From positions 1,888,501 through 1,952,500 of the forward strand of contig NZ_CP067102.1 of assembly GCF_016616885.1 (NCBI RefSeq): 64,000 nucleotides of DNA, given 5' to 3'. Under the pieces are notes generated by a model. The model was not told where the DNA came from. It made no database searches and saw only the letters and a list, made by a program, of their open reading frames with translations. The DNA comes from Bradyrhizobium diazoefficiens (GTDB lineage Bacteria > Pseudomonadota > Alphaproteobacteria > Rhizobiales > Xanthobacteraceae). Shown here piece by piece: positions 58,330 to 64,000 of this stretch; positions within the stretch are counted from its first letter, which is position 1; every line of letters starts with the position of its first letter. A program made the position numbers and the translations under genes.

Positions 58330-58600
58330 ACCAGCGTCAATCGCGGCGCGAAGAATGGCTCGCGAACGCAATCGCATGCCTGGATCGACACTGGCGGCAT
58401 TCCTGCGACGGCGCCGGACGTCACGAAGCTCGCCGTTGACGAGTTCAGTCAGGACTTCGCTCGGTCTATTCCACTTGAACCGGGCAGCCGATGTCGACCG
58501 CGTGATCCTGTTCGTTAGCTAAGAGCAACGCCGGCATCGATATCGTGATCGCCGGCGCGCTTACCTGCCTTGGCAAGCAGCGATCAGCCTGCTTGCAAAG
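58330..58600 (+). pseudogene. Possible relic of an SDR gene (fixR-like) upstream of nifA
   Basis: Three consecutive frames together read like an SDR C-terminus: DVTKLAVDEFSQDFARSIPL, then LNRAADVDRVILFVS, then SNAGIDIVIAGALTC. The pattern resembles IPL.R....DVA.A.LFL.S...Y..G in SDR proteins, and FixR is an SDR encoded directly before nifA in B. diazoefficiens. The match is from reading only and could be chance. Confidence 0.3.
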
Positions 58601-58658
58601 CGAGGTTCCCGAGTCTTACGAGCGAAATCGCACGCATCAACACACTGCGTCAGATTCC

Positions 58659-58674
58659 GGGCAGTGCGATTGCA
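58659..58674 (+). promoter_or_regulatory. Candidate sigma-54 promoter upstream of nifA
   Basis: GGGCAGTGCGATTGCA keeps GG-N10-GC and TTGCA but has a weaker -24 block (consensus TGGCACG). It is 430 bp before the nifA start. In B. diazoefficiens nifA is transcribed from a -24/-12 promoter with a RegR site, so the type is expected. Confidence 0.4.
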
Positions 58675-59105
58675 TGCGCGAGTAGGCGTTTTGTCGCATG
58701 TCACGAATGAGCATCCCTACGGCGCTCCTCCCGTGGGACTGCACCAGAAGAGACCATTAGCGTCGCATTCGAATGTTTGGCCGGGAAAAAATTCCATTCT
58801 GATCGGGAAAAAGATGACGCATGCGCCAAGTTGCTATTCAAAGGTTGCCGACGGCTCGCGGTCGGCTACAGATGGAGTCGGAAAATCGTAGACGCAGATT
58901 CATGGAACTCATGCAGTGCACTGTGAACGCAGGACGACCTCGTAACAAGGACGTTAGGACCACGATGCGTTTATAGCAGTGCCATGAAAGAGCGATATCT
59001 CTCGCTGGCATCCCTGAATTGCGCACGAGCATCAGACGCAGCATCAAACTCGCAAAATCCAAACAAGATGGTAGGGAGGATGCTGAGAATAACGGAGACG
59101 TCGTC

Positions 59106-60872
59106 ATGTTGAACATCGCTTCCGCACACGAAAGGTCCGACTCAGTGTCGGAGACGAGCCAAACCGTTCCCATTGTGACACTGCACGAAAGCGCGGTTGT
59201 CGGGATCTTCGAAATCTCGAAGATACTCACCGCCCCCTGCCGGCTCGAGCTCACGTTGGCCAACGTCGTGGATATTCTGCATTCGTTTGTTCAGATGCGG
59301 CACGGCATCGTCTCGCTCTTCGACCATGATGGCCAGCCAGACGTTACGGTCGGCGTCGGCTGGACCGAAGGCAGCGACGAGCAGTATCGGATGCGCCTGC
59401 CACCGAGAGCAATCGATCAGATCGTGGCGACAGACATGCCGCTCGTCGCCGAGGACATTGCAGTCCATTCGGCGTTCACTACGGCCGACCTCCAAGTGCT
59501 CGGTGCCACCGATAACGCACGGGTGTCGTTCATCGGTGTTCCCATTCGGATCGACGCAAAAGCCGTTGGCGCGCTGACCATCGACCGTGTTCTGGACGAC
59601 AGCTCAAGCGTACGACTCGAATACGACGTGAGACTTCTCACCATGATCGCCAATCTGGTCGGGCAGACCGTGAAGCTGCATCGGCTCTTTGCGACAGACC
59701 GCGAGCGACTGATGGCGGAAAAGGATCGATTGCAAAAGCAATTGGCCGAGATCCAGCAACCCGCGCGCGAGCGCAAGAAGGTCAATGTGGAAGGCATTAT
59801 TGGCGATAGTCCGGCGCTGCGCGCGCTGCTCGACAAGATCGCTGTGGTTGCCAGATCGAATAGCACGGTCCTGCTGCGCGGCGAATCCGGTACCGGGAAG
59901 GAGCTGGTGGCCAAGGCTATTCACGCCCTATCGGCGCGCTCCAAGCGGCCGTTCATCAAGCTCAACTGTGCGGCGCTTCCCGAGACGGTTCTGGAGTCCG
60001 AATTGTTCGGCCATGAGAAAGGTGCTTTTACCGGCGCCTTTAGTTCACGCAAGGGGCGCTTTGAGCTGGCCGACAAGGGTACGCTGTTTCTGGACGAGAT
60101 CGGCGAGATCTCGCCCTCGTTTCAGGCAAAGCTGCTGCGCGTCCTGCAGGAGCAGGAATTCGAGCGTGTCGGCAGCAATCAGACCATGAAAGTCGACGTT
60201 CGCGTAATTGCCGCTACAAACAGAAATCTGGAGGAGGCGGTCGCAAATAACGCGTTCCGCGCTGACCTCTATTACCGTGTGAGCGTGGTTCCTTTGCTGC
60301 TGCCGCCCTTGCGCGAAAGGCGCAGCGACATTCCGCTGCTCGCCGCGGAGTTTCTCAGGAATTTCAACAGCGAAAATGGCCGCACGTTGACGTTCGATCA
60401 AAGTGCGACGGACGTCCTGATGAATTGCGGGTTTCCGGGTAACGTCCGCGAACTCGAAAATTGCGTGCAGCGGACAGCGACCCTTGCCCCAGGACCTTCG
60501 ATCTGCAGAGACGACTTCGCCTGCTGCCATGGCCAGTGCCTTTCGGCGATGCTGTGGAAGGGGGGATCTGAAGACGTGCCGCAGCATGCACGCCCAACTT
60601 GCGCAGGGGTCCCGAAGCCGAACAGCGCCGGCGCTGAAGCTGGTCGGTCGGCCGCCGGCGCTGTCTCGCCTGTCCGGGACGAGCAGGTTGGGCTTGGGCC
60701 AGCCGGCGCCGCACTCGTAAGTACCGGACAGATGACCGATCCCGAGCGCGTCCTCGCGGCCATGGAGCGATCGGGTTGGGTTCAGGCAAAGGCGGCGCGC
60801 CTACTTGGCGTTACGCCCCGCCAGATTGGCTACGCGCTGAGGAAATACGGTATCGAGATCAAGCGGTTCTGA
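59106..60872 (+). CDS. nifA: NifA, sigma-54-dependent activator of nitrogen fixation genes
   Basis: A 588-residue regulator. An N-terminal GAF domain (about 40-180) is followed by an AAA+ domain with Walker A GESGTGKE (about 259) and the sigma-54 contact loop GAFTGA (about 306). The Cys motif spans about 439-474: CGFPGNVRELENC, then 19 residues, then C-x4-C, that is C-X11-C-X19-C-X4-C. This is the redox/metal motif that makes rhizobial NifA oxygen-sensitive. A Fis-type helix-turn-helix (AKAARLLGVTPRQIGYALRK) closes the protein and binds TGT-N10-ACA. The start at 59106 follows GGAG at good spacing. It is followed by fixA, as in Bradyrhizobium. Confidence 0.97.
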   Translation: MLNIASAHERSDSVSETSQTVPIVTLHESAVVGIFEISKILTAPCRLELTLANVVDILHSFVQMRHGIVSLFDHDGQPDVTVGVGWTEGSDEQYRMRLPPRAIDQIVATDMPLVAEDIAVHSAFTTADLQVLGATDNARVSFIGVPIRIDAKAVGALTIDRVLDDSSSVRLEYDVRLLTMIANLVGQTVKLHRLFATDRERLMAEKDRLQKQLAEIQQPARERKKVNVEGIIGDSPALRALLDKIAVVARSNSTVLLRGESGTGKELVAKAIHALSARSKRPFIKLNCAALPETVLESELFGHEKGAFTGAFSSRKGRFELADKGTLFLDEIGEISPSFQAKLLRVLQEQEFERVGSNQTMKVDVRVIAATNRNLEEAVANNAFRADLYYRVSVVPLLLPPLRERRSDIPLLAAEFLRNFNSENGRTLTFDQSATDVLMNCGFPGNVRELENCVQRTATLAPGPSICRDDFACCHGQCLSAMLWKGGSEDVPQHARPTCAGVPKPNSAGAEAGRSAAGAVSPVRDEQVGLGPAGAALVSTGQMTDPERVLAAMERSGWVQAKAARLLGVTPRQIGYALRKYGIEIKRF

Positions 60873-60901
60873 GCGGTGTGGTGTCGCTGCGTACATAGCG
60901 C

Positions 60902-60917
60902 TGTCGCGATGACGACG
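60902..60917. promoter_or_regulatory. Imperfect NifA site upstream of fixA
   Basis: TGTCGCGATGACGACG is TGT-N10-ACG, one mismatch from the consensus, centred about 95 bp upstream of the fixA -24 element. Confidence 0.4.
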
Positions 60918-61003
60918 AATGTCCGAAATGCGTCTGCACGTATTCGAGCACGTCAGGCCCTCAGAACTCATTGTTTTCATCGCCTCATACCTTGAACGGC
61001 AGA

Positions 61004-61019
61004 TGGTACGACATTTGCT
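61004..61019 (+). promoter_or_regulatory. Sigma-54 promoter of fixA
   Basis: TGGTACGACATTTGCT fits TGGYACG-N4-TTGCW at every defined position with exact GG-N10-GC spacing, 38 bp before the fixA start. Confidence 0.85.
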
Positions 61020-61056
61020 GTGCTTCTCCGGATTGCGAAAGTCTCTGGAGAACCAC

Positions 61057-61899
61057 ATGCACAATGTCGTCTGCATCAAGCAGGTCCCTGATTCCGCACA
61101 GATCCGCGTGCACCCTGTGACCAACACGATCATGCGCCAGGGCGTACCAACCATCATCAATCCTTACGACCTGTTCGCACTCGAAGCCGCGCTCGATCTG
61201 CGCGACAAGTTTGGTGGTGAGATCACCGTCCTTACAATGGGCCCACCGTCGGCCGAGGATACTCTACGGAAAGCCCTGACCTTTGGCGCCGATCGCGCGG
61301 TGCTGCTGACCGACCGTTGCTTCGCGGGTGCGGACACCCTGGCAACCACCTACGCGCTGGCAACCGCCATCCGCAAGATCGGCAAGGACTATGGCCAGCC
61401 TGACCTCATATTCACGGGCAAGCAGACGATCGATGGCGACACCGCGCAGGTCGGGCCAGGTATCGCAAGGCGGCTTGCTGTGCAACAGCTAACCTATGTT
61501 GCCAAGATCATGACTATCGATCTTACCGCGCGCACAATCGAAGCGGAGCGGCGCTCCGAGGGCGGCAGCCAGGTGCTGCGCGCAAGCCTGCCGTCGCTCA
61601 TCACCATGATGGAGGCGACCAACCAGATTCGGCGCGGCGCAATGGCAGATGCTTTGCGCGCCGCTCGAGCGCCTATTGTAAAATGGAATGCCCAGGAGGC
61701 TGGTGTCGAGGATCTCGCCAAATGCGGTCTCAGAGGCTCGCCCACCGTTGTCAAACGCGTCTTCGCGCCCTCGGCGCGGGCTGAGAAGGCGACGCTCGTA
61801 GAGGCGGCCGAGCAGCCGGCGCAGGCGTTGATCGACACCATTTTCAAGCAGAAGCCCAAGCTTGAAACCGAGCTCGCCGCTCTGGCCCGAGGCTCATGA
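61057..61899 (+). CDS. fixA: FixA, electron-transfer flavoprotein beta subunit for nitrogenase
   Basis: A 280-residue ETF beta-type protein. It opens MHNVVCIKQVPDSAQIRV, has NPYDLFALEAAL, then VLTMGPPSAEDTLRKALTFG, FTGKQTIDGDTAQVGPGIAR and the long C-terminal tail seen in FixA rather than housekeeping EtfB. FixA works with FixB, FixC and FixX in electron bifurcation that supplies low-potential electrons to nitrogenase. The start at 61057 follows CTGGAG; the frame is open to 60919 but the promoter lies inside that stretch. fixBCX do not follow within the window, as in Bradyrhizobium where fixA stands apart. Confidence 0.95.
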   Translation: MHNVVCIKQVPDSAQIRVHPVTNTIMRQGVPTIINPYDLFALEAALDLRDKFGGEITVLTMGPPSAEDTLRKALTFGADRAVLLTDRCFAGADTLATTYALATAIRKIGKDYGQPDLIFTGKQTIDGDTAQVGPGIARRLAVQQLTYVAKIMTIDLTARTIEAERRSEGGSQVLRASLPSLITMMEATNQIRRGAMADALRAARAPIVKWNAQEAGVEDLAKCGLRGSPTVVKRVFAPSARAEKATLVEAAEQPAQALIDTIFKQKPKLETELAALARGS

Positions 61900-62013
61900 C
61901 CCGGCGAGAGGTTCGGGCAATCGGCTAGGACGAGCAGCGGCCGTCGACAAGCTTGCGCCGGACAGAGTGCGTGAACAGAACGTTAAGCCGAACGTTGCAG
62001 GCTACGAGTGGCG

Positions 62014-62262
62014 ATGATCCTGCGTTTCCACTGCGCCGTCGAGCATTTGGACGTGTGGAGTGCAAGCGGAAACGGCTTCTCCTTCGTGATCGCTTATGCG
62101 AGCCGCGCAGGCCGCGGCTTTCACGGACGTCCCGGCTATGTGGCGTCATGGCGCCCACTTCATCGAAGTCGTAGCGCAATCAAGATCGCTGGCTCGCCCT
62201 TCACGACGTTTGCCGATGCCGAGCAAGCCTGCAACTCGACGCTGAAACATCTGACAGCGTGA
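62014..62262 (+). CDS. Small hypothetical protein
   Basis: About 82 residues, soluble, with a composition that looks genuinely coding. Phrases are FSFVIAYASRAGRGFHGRPG, YVASWRPLHRSRSAIKI and FTTFADAEQACN. No domain is recognised. GTG at 62008 is an alternative start and no strong ribosome site decides. It lies 3' of fixA on the same strand. Confidence 0.5.
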   Translation: MILRFHCAVEHLDVWSASGNGFSFVIAYASRAGRGFHGRPGYVASWRPLHRSRSAIKIAGSPFTTFADAEQACNSTLKHLTA

Positions 62263-62917
62263 AGCTCAGGGCCAATGCGCTGCACCAAACGGGGCGTCAA
62301 CGACATAGCGTGATCGACCGCCACCAGGCCGGTGAGAAGACGTTTCGCACATTTGGCGGCGAGGCGTTCCTTTTCTATGGTTGCCTCTCAGTTTCCAGAT
62401 CGAGCCGCTTGGCCGCGGACTCCAGCCGATGAACGGGAAGCGTCATTTCTCTGGCAGCCGATTGAGTCGCAGAATGAGTGGCCGTATCTTCGTATCAGTC
62501 GCGTCGGGTCGAAGGCGTCCATATCTGGGGCGCAACGCGACGACGTATGCCGTCCCCACGAGCGGCGCAAAGCCCGTGGTCTCCTCGGCCAACCTTGCGC
62601 AACGCCGTATCCGGCATGTTGATTGCTAGAGATCAGAAGACTCATTTCAACAATTGCGTACTCGCAGGGTGCCAACCCAGGAGTTCATTTCAAATGTCTC
62701 GATTTGTACAAATCAAAAAGCGTGCGCCTGCACCGCTGATTCACGGCCCGTCTTTGATGGGCTCTCAATCACAAGTAACGCCCCAAAATGCCGTTTCTCC
62801 ACGCGGCCATTCCTCGGCTCGTTCGGCCGACAGATCAGATGGGGTGGGTGGATCACGCGATCCAACTGCAGATCAGTGCTTGGCGGAAAAGGGCAAAGCA
62901 TCTGGCAGGGAGTTTTG
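62263..62917. other. Intergenic region before folE
   Basis: About 650 bp with no supported gene. The folE frame is open to 62654, but that extension is not family-like. No -24/-12 promoter or NifA site was found. Confidence 0.4.
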
Positions 62918-63580
62918 ATGAGGTCAACGCAGGCAATTCGTAAACGCCTCCTCGATGCCGGCGTGTCGTTTGCGCCGAACGCCAACATCGCAGAACACCT
63001 GCGGCCTGGTGACATTGAGGTGATACAGGGCGAGGTCGAGCGGCACATGCAGGCCGTGCTGGATGCCTTGGTCATCGATACCAATCGCGACCACAACAGT
63101 CAGGGGACCGCGAAGCGAATTGCAAAAATGTACGTGCGCGAGGTGTTTGCCGGCCGCTTTGAGGCCGCCCCCGAGGTGACGGAGTTTCAGAACGACAGCG
63201 GCCTGGATGAGGTCTATTCGCTTGGCCCTATCGCAGTGCGTTCGGCGTGCGCCCACCACCTTGTACCCGTCACCGGCCGCATGTGGGTCGGCGTTCTGCC
63301 CGGTGACAAGCTGATCGGTATCAGCAAGTTTGTACGCCTCGCCAACTGGATCTTGTCGCGACCCCACCTGCAAGAGGAAGCCACCGTCATGCTGGCGGAC
63401 GAGCTCGAGGGCCGTCTCAAGCCGAAGGGACTGGCCGTTGTCCTCAAGGCACAGCATCAGTGCATGGTCTGGCGCGGTGTCCGCGAAACGGAAACCATCA
63501 TGACGACCAGCATCATGCGCGGAGCCTTCCGCGACAGCAAGGCAATGCGTAGCGAATTTATGGCACAGATCAGGGACTAG
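62918..63580 (+). CDS. folE: GTP cyclohydrolase I
   Basis: A 220-residue FolE-type enzyme that opens GTP to 7,8-dihydroneopterin triphosphate, the first step of folate, pterin and 7-deazaguanine synthesis. The zinc ligands are visible: SACAHHLVPVTGRMWVG (Cys and His) and HQCMVWRGVRETETIMT (second Cys). GISKFVRLANW and RPHLQEEATVMLADEL complete the core. The start at 62918 follows GGCAGGGAG. Two bases separate it from a QueD-family gene, which suggests both serve a pterin or 7-deazaguanine product. Rhizobia usually have another folE for folate, so this could be a specialised copy. Confidence 0.92.
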   Translation: MRSTQAIRKRLLDAGVSFAPNANIAEHLRPGDIEVIQGEVERHMQAVLDALVIDTNRDHNSQGTAKRIAKMYVREVFAGRFEAAPEVTEFQNDSGLDEVYSLGPIAVRSACAHHLVPVTGRMWVGVLPGDKLIGISKFVRLANWILSRPHLQEEATVMLADELEGRLKPKGLAVVLKAQHQCMVWRGVRETETIMTTSIMRGAFRDSKAMRSEFMAQIRD

Positions 63581-63582
63581 GC

Positions 63583-64000
63583 GTGGCATACTTATCGACG
63601 AAGACATACGGACATGAGGTCGGCCTATCTGCCACGTTTCGCCAGTGGCGCGCGAAGTCGCACTGTCGCCTGCTGCACGGCTATTCGCTGTCGTTTCGTT
63701 TCGAATTCGAAGCCAACACTTTGGACGACAAGAATTGGGTCGTCGATTTTGGCGGCCTCAAGGAGCTGAGGGCGATCCTCGAAGGCACGTTTGACCACAA
63801 GACAGTCGTAGCCGCGGACGATCCCGAGCTTGAGTGGTTCCGCGAAGCCGCACGGCGCGGCTTGGCGGACATCGTTGTCCTACCGGCAGTCGGCTGTGAA
63901 AAATTTGCCGAACACGTCTATCGCGTCGGCAGCAACTGGCTGCTCGAGAAAGGACTTGCTCCGCGTTGCCGGCTGGTCTCAGTCGAAGTGAAGGAGCACG
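63583..64000 (+). CDS. Divergent 6-pyruvoyl-tetrahydropterin synthase/QueD-family protein (3' end outside window)
   Basis: At least 139 residues, cut by the window end. It has GHEVGLSATFRQWRAKSHCR and LLHGYSLSFRF, then NWVVDFGGLKELR, FDHKTVV and LVSVEVKEH, the T-fold layout of 6-carboxytetrahydropterin synthase. The catalytic-position Cys (HCRLLHG), DH and the final acidic KE are kept. The usual zinc ligands AAHR and HGH are changed to ATFR and HGY, leaving one of three His. The start is GTG at 63583, two bases after the folE stop. QueD converts dihydroneopterin triphosphate to 6-carboxytetrahydropterin in queuosine synthesis, but the altered metal site makes the reaction uncertain. Confidence 0.75.
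   Translation, partial: MAYLSTKTYGHEVGLSATFRQWRAKSHCRLLHGYSLSFRFEFEANTLDDKNWVVDFGGLKELRAILEGTFDHKTVVAADDPELEWFREAARRGLADIVVLPAVGCEKFAEHVYRVGSNWLLEKGLAPRCRLVSVEVKEH

Noticed and set aside
57808..58518. 236-codon plus-strand frame upstream of nifA
   Set aside because: Irregular composition and competing frames; only its last part resembles an SDR tail, which is reported as a low-confidence relic instead.

Overview
The window looks like part of the symbiosis island of a Bradyrhizobium-type nitrogen-fixing alphaproteobacterium. The evidence is a nifA gene with the oxygen-sensing Cys-X11-Cys-X19-Cys-X4-Cys motif, followed directly by fixA behind a near-consensus sigma-54 promoter. Bradyrhizobial-style genes (an Omp25/31-type porin, dctA, a short Cys-rich secreted protein) and a low gene density with many decayed insertion sequences and toxin-antitoxin relics fit the same picture. 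Species cannot be named from the sequence alone.

Layout. 1-7.8 kb: end of a flavin monooxygenase gene, an IS66 relic, a nitroreductase gene with its own -24/-12 promoter, then a tightly overlapping trio (CDP-alcohol phosphatidyltransferase, SelA-like PLP enzyme, phosphonopyruvate-decarboxylase-like TPP enzyme), and a HutC/PhnF-type GntR regulator. 8.5-18.6 kb, almost all on the minus strand: a cytochrome P450, an IS110 relic, a HAD protein translationally coupled to a PurC-like synthetase (with a candidate sigma-54 promoter), an acyl-CoA ligase, a three-gene biotin-dependent acyl-CoA carboxylase, and a small secreted Cys-rich protein. 19.5-23.3 kb: a methyltransferase, a broken second copy of the P450 5' end and its upstream region, and a MATE exporter.

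24.1-47.1 kb holds two overlapping giant NRPS genes (4120 and 3542 aa) forming a seven-module line with three dual condensation/epimerisation domains and a terminal thioesterase. A perfect NifA site (TGT-N10-ACA, 23438-23453) and a -24/-12 promoter (23503-23518) lie upstream, so the peptide is probably made under NifA control during symbiosis. Pocket residues predict X - D-Ile-like - Ser - Ala - D-Ser - Ala - Ser. Modules 2-7 are near-identical copies that differ mainly in a pocket cassette of about 450-480 bp, a clear case of A-subdomain exchange.

47.1-50.3 kb is a graveyard of an AbiEi-like gene, hipB and hipA (operator still intact) and an IS66 transposase around an intact Fic gene. 50.3-57.5 kb: an outer-membrane porin, a cystathionine beta-lyase, dctA, a luciferase-like oxidoreductase and a histidinol-phosphate aminotransferase homologue. 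58.3-64 kb: nifA, fixA, a small hypothetical, folE and the start of a divergent QueD-family gene. The strongest candidate for an undescribed system is the NifA/sigma-54-controlled NRPS with its neighbouring MATE exporter and methyltransferase. The PurC-like/HAD pair and the phosphonate-like trio come next.
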